This document shows, in pieces, positions 1 to 11,113 of a stretch of DNA of 64,000 nt; the first letter of the stretch is position 1; each line of letters opens with the position of its first letter. The notes beneath the pieces are model-generated. The model did no database searches. It saw only the letters and a list, made by a program, of their open reading frames with translations, and was not told where the DNA came from. The stretch spans positions 1,116,001-1,180,000 of the forward strand of contig NW_020194517.1 in NCBI RefSeq assembly GCF_002865645.1, given 5' to 3'. The position numbers were made by a program, and so were the translations under genes. The stretch is from Hyaloscypha bicolor E. Taxonomy: Eukaryota; Ascomycota; Leotiomycetes; Helotiales; Hyaloscyphaceae.

Positions 1-540
1 TACGCCTCCCCGTCCATCGCTGGCTCCAGACCAGGAGCTCTTATCGCCGGATGCTGGGCCTCTTTAATGAGCGTAGGTGAGGCTGGGTACATCGAAGCCT
101 GTTCCTCAATCGTTGGCGCAACGAAAAAGATCATCTCTGCAATTGAAGAAAACCCCGGGTTAAACAACGATTTAGAGGTTCTTGGTCACCCATTAGTTTC
201 CGTCGTTGCCTTCAACTCCAAAACGCTGGATATCTACGATATCGCGGATGCGATGTCTGCTAAAGGATGGCATCTGAATTCCCTGCAAAGTCCCCCGGCT
301 ATTCACGTTGCTGTTACATTGCCGATAGTCAAGGTGTGGGAGAAACTCGTGAGCGATCTAGAGGCGGTGGTTGAGGGCGAGAAAGAGAAGGAGAGGGTGC
401 GGATTGTGGAGGGCAAGGGAGCGAAAGGGAAGAGTTTGGGGGATAGCGCGGCGCTGTATGGTGTTGCGGGCAGTCTACCCAATAAGAGCGTTGTGGTTGA
501 GCTAGCGAGTGGGTTCTTAGATACGCTGTATAAAGCTTAG
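1..540 (+). CDS. DPL1: Sphingosine-1-phosphate lyase, C-terminal part (5' truncated by window)
   Basis: PLP-dependent lyase of the ER membrane that splits long-chain base phosphates into a fatty aldehyde and phosphoethanolamine, the exit step of sphingolipid breakdown. The frame is open from base 1 to a TAG at 538-540. It begins in the conserved block YASPSIAGSRPG followed by GCWASLMSVGEAGY, typical of the group II decarboxylase-like fold just after the PLP lysine, which would lie upstream of the window. The remaining 179 residues cover the C-terminal domain, with the motif HPLVSVVAF and the segment ending SPPAIHVAVTLP. No intron is seen in this part. It converges with the kinase gene on the other strand. 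Family assignment is confident from motif resemblance; the N-terminal membrane anchor cannot be checked. Confidence 0.9.
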   Translation, partial: YASPSIAGSRPGALIAGCWASLMSVGEAGYIEACSSIVGATKKIISAIEENPGLNNDLEVLGHPLVSVVAFNSKTLDIYDIADAMSAKGWHLNSLQSPPAIHVAVTLPIVKVWEKLVSDLEAVVEGEKEKERVRIVEGKGAKGKSLGDSAALYGVAGSLPNKSVVVELASGFLDTLYKA

Positions 541-1060
541 GATTCTCGCCATGTTACATATATTTTTTAGACTCAGGCAGATCAGATCGGTGTTCTTATG
601 TAGCATTGAGCCCTCGGCGTTAGGCGCTTTGTTGATTCGTATGGTATATCATTTCAAGTATCGATGCGACTCGTTCGAATCCAAAATGACGGCCGTAACA
701 GATGATTCACCAAGTCTTAAAACCTCAATTTCATAATACCACTCCATGTTTCCTTTTTCTTTCACCATGCCTCCTTTCACATCTCAAACTCCGTCTTTCC
801 ATTTCCCTTAATATGTACAAGCGCACTATCCCTTCGCTTCCCTAGCACATTTACACTTCACCGCCCTCGCCCTCGAAAAAGCCAAGGTGACCAGAAGCAC
901 TCGAGCCCTCATTGATCATGCTCTCCGCATCACCCACCTGCTTTCTCTCAGTCACCTCCCGTGAATGTCGAAGCTTGAGATTCATCTGCTTGCGCCACCC
1001 CATCGTCAATCCTTGTGGCCCGGGGCCAGAATACCCCGCGCCCCTCATGACTGCTGATTG
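541..1060. other. Convergent intergenic region
   Basis: 520 bp between two stop codons (lyase on plus, kinase on minus). I see no gene here. Small open frames in both directions lack splice logic or recognisable motifs, so it most likely holds the two 3' UTRs. Confidence 0.6.
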
Positions 1061-2575
1061 TTATTGCAAAGGCTCCGAGGAGCTGGAGAGGCGGTTGAGG
1101 TGGAGGTAGACGTCTGTGCCGTATCTACATAAGAAAGAAAAATCGAATGTTAATGGAGGAACAATTAGGAGGTGAGAGAGGGGAGCTTACCCCTCCATAC
1201 TAATCAGCTTCAGATCTCCTCCAAAATACCTTGCGTATAACCTTGATATGGGTAAACCGTATCCAAATCCAGCCATTGGAGCTTTGAAATCGCTCTTATC
1301 GAAATCGGGATCCAGGCTGGGCGTCGTATCGACGGTCGTGTACATGTATGTCCATACAAGAGGTATTGCACTTCGAGGAATTCCACCGCCTTCGTCGGAG
1401 ATCTTGATGGTAATGTCTTCCTTCCCCTCAGCTACAACGACTTTGGTCACGGGAAAATCCTCCTTGTCTTGTCCATGTGTTTCTACCACCGCTCGTAGAG
1501 AGTTCTTCAACGTCTCGAACAACATGTGCGACAAATGTCCTGGGACGTACATGAAATTCAGGTTCGGGGGGCAGACCAATTGGACTTTTGGTGCGTCGAA
1601 TAAGCCATAATGGTCCTCGCATACAAATCGGGCGTTTTCAATGGCTTCTTGGGCTAGATCTCGGACGTTCGTCTTCGTGCAGATGATCCCCACATATGTT
1701 GGGTCTTTATGGTGGCTCTGGTCCGTCAGAGCAATGTGTTGCCCAATAAGCATTCGAATTCCAATTCGTGACATGTAAAATCGATCAAGGAAGGATTGTA
1801 TATTGTTATCGATCTGCATGCGTTGCCGCTTGCGCTTGTATTCCAGAATACCTTGTGCCACTGTCGTTACAACGCTGTCATGCCTTCGCTTGATATGGTT
1901 TAATGTTTGGGCAAATCGTTGGTTGTAGTCGTGGAGCTCTGGGGGCCAATCCTCTGTGTCTTCTACAGTTGCAAAGTATCGTCGTGCGGAGCCCTTCTTT
2001 TCGTGGCTTCCATTACCATTACCATTCTGCCAGGGTGAGGATGTATACTGCCCATTCGCAACGCTGGGGTTCTTTGTAGCTTCCGCGAGGATTTTTGACT
2101 GTCTGCCGGTCTGTTTTGCGGGCTTCATGAGTCGATCCCGTACGTCCTTCGAGAGTTGTGGCCGTGGAAGGGTGGTGATCTCCTGCATCACCCGTTAACA
2201 GCCGTGTCTATGCCTGCAAGCTTGAGAGATGTGTGTTTTACCTCAAACGACTGGGCGTACCAATCCTGGACTTTCTTGATCGAAGGCATCTCGTTCAATC
2301 CATCTGGCAGATCTCCAAGCTCTTGTACTCGGTGTGCAAGCCGTATTGGAAGTTCTTCGGAGAGGAACTGGGACGCGCGAAATAGAGTTCCTGATAGCAA
2401 CGGCATTTTAGCAATTATTTCTCTTGAAGTCCTACGTCATGAGATTGAAGTCATATATACCTGTCGAGGGCCTCTCCCCGAATTGGACCATCTGGCGCAA
2501 GCTCACGCCAGTTGCTGGAAAGCCCGAGTAATGCCTGATGGTGTCCATCAGTATATCAGTCTTCTTCCACGACAT
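1061..2575 (-). CDS. Mitochondrial protein kinase, PDK/BCKDK family
   Basis: Predicted four-exon gene, complement(1061..1124, 1191..2182, 2242..2390, 2461..2575), 439 aa. The family phosphorylates and switches off the E1 subunit of pyruvate or branched-chain ketoacid dehydrogenase in the mitochondrial matrix. The N-terminal helical domain contains the joined motif RPSTGTLFRASQFLSEELP, which runs cleanly across the first intron. The GHKL ATP-binding domain shows the N-box (HMLFETLKNSLRA), the G1 box (DEGGG) and the G2 box (GFGYGLPIS). The start at MSWKKTD is chosen because it restores the usual fungal N-terminus; a later ATG in the second exon would delete it. A Gly/Asn/Ser-rich insert (about residues 115-150) separates the two domains. 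The last exon is only 64 nt and ends SSSEPLQ. Which dehydrogenase is the substrate cannot be told from sequence. Confidence 0.88.
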
Positions 2576-3579
2576 CCTAAATGCTGTTGCTAGCCCTCAG
2601 GCCTATGAAGAACAATTGTAGAGCCTTCGATGTTGACAAGTCTCGTCTGCCATGAGCTGATGTTGACGGGGCGTGTGACTGGTGAATATGACGCAGAGCT
2701 TTATCGAGTTAATGCAATCGCGGGATGCCGAGGCAACAGTACCAGAATAAGCAAACCCGACAATGGGAGGCGACACTGAAGCTGGGCGAGCAATCGAGGA
2801 CGATTCGGAAGAGCAATTGAACAATAGACAATATTCAGAGGATATTCAGAAAGCATGAAGCACACAACCGCAGATATGGATCGGCTCCACGCCCCGCCCC
2901 CTGTCCATTCCCCCGCACTCTTGCTCGATTGGGCCGGGCAAAAACGAACCTTTTCTTTCTTCTCCCTTTCAACCTCACGCGAGCCAGAATGAGCTGCTCA
3001 TACTGTAAACCTTCCCTTCGTCCTCTCGGCCAATTGAGCAGCCATGCACATGGCCAAATTCGAGATTCTTGGAGCTTCTCAGTCGATGCTTCACAGCACC
3101 CTGGTCCATCATGGTCCTCCTGCCTCGGGATGGGTATTTTCGGCTCGTGCAAACATTGGAGACGGAGGATCTCGGGAGTCGGGTGACAAGCCCCTTTTTT
3201 CGTTGCATTTTACTGTACGGCGAGGCTGCGGGCCAATGGGAGCGCAGGAGCTATCCTCTCTGTACATTCTGTTTATGGCGGTTCCAAGAGAGAGAGAGAG
3301 AGAGAGAGAGTGTGTGTGTGTGTTAAGGGTATCACGTGACCTCTCATCAAGTGATGTTATTACACGATGTTATCCTCAGGAGAAGTCTCTGACGAGACAA
3401 TGTTCCAGAACAAGACGGTGCGCTTGAAATGGCGTTGATTTGGTGACTGCGTCCTTGAATCATGTTGTATTGCATTCAGGCAACTATGACCCCGTTCTTT
3501 CCCAAAAGGGGGAGCCACAACGATCCAACTCATCTCTCATTTCCAATTTTCCATCTTCCCATTGAATAACATCCTCAGC
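2576..3579. promoter_or_regulatory. Divergent promoter region of the kinase and the PC-esterase-like gene
   Basis: About 1 kb between two divergent start codons. No convincing gene. It contains a compound microsatellite (separate entry) and several overlapping short frames that look random. It presumably holds both promoters; I cannot name individual sites. Confidence 0.45.
3287..3323. repeat. Compound microsatellite (GA)n(TG)n
   Basis: About twelve GA/AG units run directly into about six TG units. It lies roughly 260 bp upstream of the ATG of the PC-esterase-like gene. Confidence 0.95.
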
Positions 3580-4953
3580 ATGGGTCTCGCACCCAGGCTC
3601 TCTGCCTCATGGGCATCCATGAAACTCGACGGAGGCATTGTCTCCTCCCGTGGCAGAATGTTCCGTTTCGTCGCTGTAGTCCTCCTTTTTTGCTTGTTAG
3701 CTTACATGGTACTTTGGCTGCCACTCTCCCTCCTCTTCGGAGCTTCCAATGGCCGGCCATCTTCCCAGCATCAATGGATGATCGTTGAGCCTGGAGAAGA
3801 GTAAGTTCTGCCGCCTCCCAACTCCAAAACCTGTGGGACATTTGAAGGACAATCAATGTACTAACGAGGATCAGTGCATTCAAGCATTTCGCCGGAAGTC
3901 GTGACTGTGGCATCACGCAGTCAGATATCTATCTTGCACCATGGCCCATGAACCCGAAAGTCTCCCCCTTTTGCAAGAATAGAGCAACCCTGTTGGACGC
4001 TCTTAGTGGCGGCGGCAGATATGGCTGGGACGAACCTTTTGTTGGGAAGGGTAAGTGAAGGAAAGCAATGTAACCCCAATGTTTGGCACATCGAAAACAC
4101 ACAGAGCTCAGACTAACTCGACTAGGCTGTACGTACAGATGGTTCTCTACATCCGAGATATGCATGATTCTGGAACGGTTCAATGCTATCTCATTCATCG
4201 GAGACGACGTTGTACAATCAGTATACGCAGCTTTCAATGTACTCCTTCGAGAGGATCTTGCTCTTGGTGGTGTGCAGCAATGGATTATGTCAGATCAGGA
4301 TCGAATGAGCTGCAAGTGCGGTGAACAATTCCTCAACCCTGAATGTACAAGATACGCCGTGAAAAATCAGGACGAAGTCAAGAAGAATGAAGGAAGTGGT
4401 AAGGGAGGTCTATACTTTTGTGCACGTAAGTCATTGTTCCTAAATTCTCAAGTACATTCAAGAGCTGACAGCAACACTTCTAGGAACTCCTCACGCCTAC
4501 ATACGAGTTGAAAGCGTGCCGGCATCCACCACCTCGCAGACCCTCTTCAAAGACCTAACCTACTCAAGACCGAATCCCTGGCAACCAAGTCCCCTGATCT
4601 TCTCCTTCAGCCACGGCTCGTCTTTCGACGTCGCAGCCACAACTCGTGCAATGGAGGAATGGCATACTATAGCTACTGGGGCTGAACGCAATATTCCCAT
4701 GCTCTTCCTCGGTCCCCCTGCCTTTAGTACCAACAAAACAGCTGATACGCCGCCCAAGGAGAGAAATTCTGCTGTCTGGAGTTATCAAAAGCAAGTGTCT
4801 GTGAAGGCCAAAACCAACCACTTTGATGTGCTGAGCTTGTACAATCTGACGATGCAAGCTTCCACACCTGATGGGCAGCACTTTGGGGAGGCGGTAGCCC
4901 TCGTTGAAGCCATGATGGTCATCAATTGGCTCTCCAAATTGGACACTTCTTAG
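3580..4953 (+). CDS. PC-esterase / Pmr5-Cas1p-like (SGNH-fold) type II membrane protein
   Basis: Four exons, join(3580..3800, 3875..4050, 4126..4425, 4484..4953), 388 aa; all introns have GTAAGT donors and AG acceptors, the first with a ctaac branch site. A short N-terminus with basic residues is followed by one hydrophobic segment (about residues 28-50), then a lumenal domain. That domain shows C-G-I at its start, W-P-M-N, then GCTYRWFS and FIGDDVVQS, and near the C-terminus D-G-Q-H with flanking helix. This is the layout of plant TBL and fungal Cas1p-like acyl-esterases/transferases that modify glycans in the Golgi. The block that normally reads GDS reads GDD here, so the nucleophile serine is apparently missing. 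The start is the ATG at 3580; an in-frame TTG upstream was ignored. Confidence 0.75.
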
Positions 4954-5274
4954 GTGTTAACTAAAGTCTTAACTGTCGCTAATGAGGTAGATCACCCTTT
5001 TTATCAAGTCTACAATCATACGATATTGATGGAATTGACAAGATGCTTCCTCTCACTTTCCAACATATCTATAAATCGTGATATCGTATGTTTTGACAAC
5101 AAGACTTGGGGTTCCGTTCCCGTGTGCTCTTCCTTTTTGGTTCAACTGAAGATTCAGGTGGGGATTCCATTGGCCCTCGTATGGAACCAGGTCACTCTTC
5201 CTTCTTCGCGAAACTTATTACCTCCTCCCTGTTCCCGACTTCAAGACAAGTACGGTCGTACACAACCTTTTTTT

Positions 5275-6064
5275 TTAAGACCGCGCAGCATTCACCTCAT
5301 ACTCATATTGAACTGTCATACCATTGAGCTCTTCTGACCCAGCAGATATAGTCCTAATCACTAGTCTCCGCGGGTCAAGAGATAGTGGGCCTGGCACTGG
5401 TTCTATCACAATTTCGTACTCTGCCAAGTACACACTTTCCCCAGCGTTACGAAATTGCGAAATTGATCAATTTTTGTTATTCTGAAGATTGGCGCACACC
5501 CGGACAGGTAGGTCGGGAAGATCTTGATCTATGGAGTAGGAAGTAAATTAGCGATTCAGTCGGGAGATTGCTCTTGAAAAGATTCGCGGAAAAAGAATAC
5601 TTACAGCTTGTGTGGCCAGTCATAGACTGGCCTTGGATTATCAGTTTGGAACTAGAGGAGATGAAATGGTAGAAAATCAGCGCGTTGCCAGACGAGAAGA
5701 ACTTCGCTACTGGAAACCGAAATGGCTTGAATTGGTCGAAGTCTTGACCCCTTTACCAAAAAACTATAGCCGAATCGTACCTACGGTCTGTTCCATCAGG
5801 ATCACGACGTCCCAAGCAGTATATTGATTCTTTATGGAAGGAGAGATTGGTCCGCATTGGAATCTCTAATAAGTAGTCCTTTGATACGGAATACGGACGT
5901 GTTTCTGGGACATCTGGCATGGGCTGGGAGGCCTTGTGGATAGATATGCAATGTTCTATGCCAGACGCAAGAGCGCCTTTAACTGCCACTACTGCGATAT
6001 CCCTGGGGCGAGTCACCCCTACTCGCAGGCATTTCCGCACCCGGTTCGGGCCAGCTCGCTATGC
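5275..6064 (-). pseudogene. Hsp70-like ATPase gene, 3' half (separated from its 5' half by a transposon)
   Basis: Reading the minus strand from the transposon edge gives RKCLRVGVTRPRDIAVVAVKG followed by ALASGIE, the typical block late in the actin-like ATPase domain of fungal Hsp70-like (HSPA12-type) proteins. Downstream in other frames come segments resembling the C-terminal domain (GQDFDQFKPF, YLAEYEIVIEPVPG, VIRTISAG) ending in a TAA at 5275-5277. Frame changes and stops between the blocks, for example the stop after SAIVFW, are partly possible introns and partly decay. The matching 5' half lies at 9060-10466 in the same orientation. Recognition rests on motif memory, not alignment. Confidence 0.65.
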
Positions 6065-6074
6065 TCGCTGGTGA

Positions 6075-6106
6075 CACCAATTCCGACATCCCAGCAACTC
6101 CGACAT
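6075..6106 (+). repeat. Left terminal inverted repeat with two iterons
   Basis: Two copies of a unit ending in CCGACAT: CACCAATTCCGACAT (6075-6089) and CCCAGCAACTCCGACAT (6090-6106). The same two units occur inverted at the right end, in swapped order. Confidence 0.75.
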
Positions 6107-6384
6107 CGATTTTTTAGTCTATATATTAGATTAAAAAACAACCACACATCCAATAAAGATAATTTTTTTATATAATTATAGGCTATACTAGACTCTATAA
6201 TCGCGCAATAGAGCATTTTTTTATACGATTACGTGGTGTTGTGCTATAAATTAAAACGTGATTTTTAGAATTCTTTTCGGAGGGAACTCGCTTAACGCCG
6301 AAGCCAAAAAACACCAAAAATCGCGGGGCATTAATTATATTAATCACCAATTCAACTACCAAATTAACCACCAAATTAACCACC

Positions 6385-8324
6385 ATGCCAAAAGCCACGC
6401 GTCGAACGTCGAGAAGACAGGTTGAAGAGCTTGCTAGGAGGCTCCGGAAGATGCCAAAGTACAAGACGAAGCTATATTTGGAGAAGGAGGCTCGAATGCA
6501 GGAGGCCCTGAAGGCATACCACGACCCATCCGAAACCGAAATTACTAGCTTGTGGATCGCAGCAGGCGTATTTGACGTCTCTTATACGACTTTATATGGA
6601 AGGGAACAGGGAGCAAAGCCTCTTTCGGAGAATGGAGGGCATAATACGCGCCTAAATGAGGCCCAGGAGATGAGCCTAATATGGTATATGGATATAGCCA
6701 TTGAGAGGGGTTTCCCGCTTCGGTATAATATGGTTACTCGGGCTGCCACGCAAATTCTAGAGGCTATAGGCCTAATTAATGGAGATAATGATCGCCTGGG
6801 GAATAATTAGGCTCTTCGTTGGGTAGAAAAGCAAAGGAAGCTTGGGAGATACCATACTATATGTATAAAGCCTATGGATTATCGACGGAAGAAGGCACTT
6901 ATTCCAGAACTAGTCTTGGAGACGTTCGCACGGCTCCAGGCTGTTTTGGATAAGTACGAAATACAAATATTTGATATGTATAACGTTGATGAGATTGGTT
7001 TTCGTATTGGGTGCATTGCTAGTTCGACAGTAATTATACATAAGAATATTCGAGAGGTAAGCACCACCTGATAATTATACTTAGTACTTTATACTTCGCA
7101 CTTGCTAATTAATAATTATAGGTTTATGTCAAAGATCTAGCCAAACGAGAGTCGATTATAGTAATGGAGTGCATTTTAGCCGGAGGTTTCGCAATTAAAG
7201 CCTTTATTATTATGCCTTGTAAGGTGTTTAAAGAGAAGATGTTTGATAATAATCTCCCCGATGGTACGAAAATCGCCCAGAGCGAAACAGGCTATACAGA
7301 TGACGAGCTAGCTATTAGCTGGCTATGGCATTTCCACTATTAAACCAAGGGCATACGAAAAGGCAAATATCGTCTTCTCATCTTTGATGGCTACGGTAGC
7401 TATATGACTTACGAATTTGTATCTATTTGCGAGTAATTGGATATAATACCCTTCTGTTTACTAGCGCATTCCACACACTTCTGTCAACCACTGGATATAG
7501 GCTATTTCTTACAAGAGAAGCACTGGCATAAGCGCTCTATTAAAGACAGAGTTCGTGCGGGGAAAAATAACTTTACGAAGACTACGTTCCTTCAGGTATT
7601 AACTCAAATTCGTGAGAAAACCTTTACTAAAGGAAATATCCAATCATCATTCAAAAGAGCGGGCATCCACCCCCTTAATCCTGAGCCAGTTCTTAGGGCT
7701 ATGAAGCTTCGTACTGAGAAGAAACTAGGCGATCAGGAGGTCAAAGGACGGCTTTATACCCTCGATAAAAACTGCCTTAACGAAGCTATTTGCGTACCTG
7801 CGTCGAACGAGCCCCAAGCTAGAATGGAACCTCCTAATCGCTCAATATGGGAGGAACAGCCTAATGCCTCCCCTGATTTTGAGCCCCTTTATTCCGATAT
7901 TCCTTCAAGTAATAACGAAATAGAGCTTCCTCCGCTCAATCAAGCTCAAAATCAAAGCACTAACGACACTAACGATCTTATTCAACCCTTTTCTGAGACT
8001 AATATTACCGATTATGGCAAAGAGAACTCTGGAATTGAGGGTTTAATCCACGATAGTATTACCAAAACGCGGCTTTTATACAGACCCCTATCTCGAGATC
8101 TCTCTCAGCAACAGGGATCTTTGCACACGCAGGATTTTCTCGAAAGATACGAGATACTATATGTCTCCCTCTCGAAAGTTTCAAATAAGAAGTTCAGAAA
8201 AGAGGGGCCCAAATTAAGGCTAAATTTTGGAAGCCATCGCAAGCAGCAGTTGCGGGCAAGACGATCCGTATCTCCTGGGCTTAGTAATTCCCCTTTTGTT
8301 AAAGCGAAGAGGATTGACGAATGA
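6385..8324 (+). pseudogene. Transposase relic, DDE (DD35D) with HTH-CENPB-type N-terminus
   Basis: Start ATG at 6385. The N-terminal part resembles the helix-turn-helix region of Fot1/pogo transposases. One intron (7057-7121: gtaagc donor, ctaat branch, tatag acceptor) restores the frame. Catalytic aspartates are visible at 6988 (VDEIGF), 7386 (IFDGYGS) and 7494 (CQPLDIGYF), with 35 residues between the second and third. Three in-frame stops, TAG at 6808 and TAA at 7341 and 7434, occur without any frameshift. They sit where Trp or Gln codons are expected, and the usual DGHGS reads DGYGS; all are C-to-T or G-to-A changes, the pattern of RIP. The protein is therefore dead. The C-terminus is basic and ends KAKRIDE. 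Confidence 0.85.
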
Positions 8325-8384
8325 TGACGTTAAACCTGTTCATGGAGGCCGGCTATAATCTCCTCTAAAGAATGGTCTACGTAA

Positions 8385-8640
8385 TATTAGAATGCGAAGG
8401 ACGGGGCACCGAAGAAAGGGACATGGTTTCGAAGGACAGAAGATCGGAGGAACCGGAGGAGGAGATAAGAGAAGAAGAGTAGAGAAAGACGAAAGAGGAA
8501 TCGGGAGACAAGGAAGAAAAAAGCTAGTAGAAGACGGAAAACTCGGAAAAGTTGGAGGGAAGATTAGAATAAAAGGAGGAAAAGTTGGTGACGAAACACG
8601 GCCGTAAGCCGATCGAGATCGAGAAAGGAGTAAGATCACT
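8385..8640 (+). repeat. Polypurine-rich stretch inside the transposon
   Basis: About 250 bases almost free of pyrimidine runs, made of GGA, GAA and AGA words. It follows the transposase stop. It may be a decayed basic C-terminal coding region or a low-complexity spacer. Confidence 0.5.
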
Positions 8641-8984
8641 CAAGCAGAAGGAGAAGGGATAGCAAAGATCGAAATTATAATGCATCTGAAGCTATTAATA
8701 CTCAGATAACGCAGGAAGATATATAGACTTCTAATTTTAATAGTAATATATGATTTAATATCGATAAATATGGTAATTAGTTAATGTGCTGCAAACTGAT
8801 TTTAATAGGAAGCACGAATGTCATTATGATTTTAAAGTGAATTATTAATAATTTATGCCAGAACCTTTTTATTTGGCAGAAAGCTCTATTAGGCGATTAT
8901 AGACTTAATTAAGGGCTATAATAATCTAATTTTGTTATTTCGATATTTTATGTGGTTGATTTAATAATTAATATTTTATCGCAA

Positions 8985-9018
8985 ATGTCGGAGTTGGTGG
9001 TATGTCGGAGTTGCTGGG
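8985..9018 (-). repeat. Right terminal inverted repeat with two iterons
   Basis: Inverted copies of the left-end units: ATGTCGGAGTTGGTGG (8985-9000) and TATGTCGGAGTTGCTGGG (9001-9018). A perfect 9-bp-arm palindrome, CCGACTTGC-TAGT-GCAAGTCGG, follows immediately at 9020-9041. Confidence 0.75.
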
Positions 9019-9059
9019 TCCGACTTGCTAGTGCAAGTCGGCCCCAGCAAAGCGAGGAA

Positions 9060-10466
9060 TTGCCGACGGGTAACTGGAATCGAGGAGGACAAGAGAGTTT
9101 ATTTGCCGAAAAAGATATTCGTTCTCAGCGACAGGGCGCGTTATTAGAACGTTCTGCAGATGAGTCAGACTTACACTGAACGAAGGGGAAATCTCAATGG
9201 TAGACCTTCAAAGTGCCGTTCCAGACATGGATGGCAATAATGCGATTGCGGGCCATCTCGACTATCCGCTTGACGACGGGTTTAAAGTATAAAAGAATAT
9301 CTCCATTCGTGTATTCCATGCACCCTTTTTCGATGCCAGCCCAGGGGAAATCCGCTTCGATATCGACGTCTACGACCCAGTTCTGGCCAGCGTGTCGGAA
9401 GTCGTCTTTGATTCGCCTATGAAACTCTACAATGGATTTAGCATGAGCCCTGCGACCAGCATTCGAGCCGGCAGGTAATGCCAACTTGCGAAATTTCGCG
9501 ACACAGCAACTTGACTGTAGTGGCGCTTAGCGTGACCCACAATGAATGAAAAGGGAGAGAGGCGGAGGAGACGAACCTGCGGGTGTCTCCAGAGCTGAGA
9601 GTAAACTTAGGAAATGAGCAAGGACTTGCACTGGTGAGCTCATAGGCCTGACAATCGACAGTTGCCCACCGCATTCAACGATCAAAACAACATTCTTTAC
9701 CTCCAGATGCAGCATCGAAGTCTTCAAGCAGTATTTTGCAGCTGCTTCACTCCCCGTTGTTACGATTAGACGGTCATCGTTCTGACTCTTCAAGTATCCC
9801 GTTTGAGGCATTGCGGCACGAAGCGATTTCTCTTCTTCGTCGTTCCCTCATGGTACAGTGAAAGAATACAACATGTTCCCTTCTTCTCGAGAGGACACTT
9901 CTCCTAGAGTTTTTGAAAGTTGTGACGTCATAGCCATATGAATTTGGAAGAGGTAAGCTGCACCGGCATTTATCTCCGACTTCCTCTGAGGAAGAGGAAG
10001 ACTCTTCCGGCTGGGGTAGGAGTCACCCGGAAGCATGCGTTGCCGTTTGAACCATTCAATCGTCTGCACACCTTCCTCGGGATAACCCGTAGGGCTTATA
10101 GCATCAGCGATATTCAAGCCCCAACCAACCAATTTTGAAATTGGTCGTAGGAAAGTAAGTACACTTGGAGCCGAAACTTGACGTTAGCCACACCAGTCAC
10201 ATGCTTGCTCTCAGATTTGAATTTGCATGTAGCAGTAGAGGCGATTGCGAAAGGATCCATTGGATATGCAATATCACAGATCCCTCGAGTCGAATGTTGT
10301 TACAGCCGAAGCCGACAGCTACACTTTGTGGGGGCGTTCCTTTGAACACCACCTTCGCAGGCTTGCTGGATGCAGTCTGAATAACCTCAAGATCCAGCCT
10401 TGCTGAGCCACCACTAGTAAGATATAAAGCTGCTAAGGCTGTATCTGCAAGACTCTGTTGGTTCAC
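9060..10466 (-). pseudogene. Hsp70-like ATPase gene, 5' half
   Basis: In order on the minus strand: VGWGLNIADAISP; a block ending MTSQLSKTLGE; NMLYSFTVP, then a stop where family members read on through W-S/N-D-E; KSLRAAMPQTGYLKS; the phosphate-2-like block VVLIVECGGQ; AGIEKGCMEYTNGDI with FKPVVKRIV; and, after a plausible 54-nt intron (gtctac...ctgcag), AENEYLFRQINSL. These follow the order of fungal Hsp70-like (HSPA12-type) ATPase domains. Frame changes between blocks are a mix of introns and decay, and the phosphate-1 motif at the extreme N-terminus is not recognisable. The frame runs into the transposon edge near 9055 and the protein continues at 6064 downwards. Neighbouring KRE6 is on the same strand. 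Confidence 0.7.
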
Positions 10467-11113
10467 TTACCAGCCTCAGGTCCTCATTATCTCACACAGA
10501 TTAAGCAAGCGCAATCGGCTGGTTTTGAACCATCTTGATACTCTATTGTTTCTTGTTATCTCTCCCCCTCTCTATACACAATACACCCTCTCCCTTCGCT
10601 CATTCTCTATCTTGTCCCTGCAAGCGCTCATTGTCGTCTATCGATCAATTATCATAAGGGCGTCCTTCCATGCATGTATGTATCTATCCAGCCGTTTCGT
10701 AAAACGCAAAACTCATCTAGAGCTATCCCATCCCATCCCATCCTCTAGTAAACCAAAGAATTCCTTTGGCCTTTGCCCAATAATCCAACCCAGTTTAATT
10801 ACCCAACGCTTGTAAACAAAAGGAAGAGGAAGAGGAACAGCAATGGTATTGATTGTACAACCGCTTGTGAAAAAGAGCCTCCCAAATTTATGCTGAAAAG
10901 GGGATGGCAACGCCGACTCCGTATGCAATGATTTGAATTGATTTAATTTGATTAAGGAAGACTGCATTCTTTGGTGATGTGTCCGCCGTTCTATGTTCGT
11001 TTCCGTCTGATGTGTGTGAGTTCATACCACTTCTCGTATTGAGTGAGAATGTGAAAGTTCGAAATGTACAATGTACAAGGTTTGTTGTTGATTTATGAAA
11101 CAGAGGTGGAGGG
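10467..11113. other. Intergenic, probably 3' region of the KRE6-like gene
   Basis: 647 bp with pyrimidine-rich tracts and no supported gene. A TCCCA triplet repeat occurs near 10725-10742. Confidence 0.5.

Larger units (their letters stand above)
6065..9055 (+). mobile_element. Decayed Fot1/pogo-type (Tc1-mariner superfamily) DNA transposon, about 3 kb
   Basis: The insert carries a recognisable DDE transposase (separate entry) and repeats of the unit centred on CAACTCCGACAT at both ends in inverted orientation. Outer limits are approximate because the terminal sequences have diverged and no clean TA duplication is visible. It is far richer in A+T than its flanks and contains many TpA steps. 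The left edge falls next to 3' sequence and the right edge next to 5' sequence of one Hsp70-like gene, so it inserted within that gene. Confidence 0.8.

Noticed and set aside
1248..1610. Open frame antisense to the PDK-like gene
   Set aside because: It shadows strongly conserved kinase codons on the other strand.
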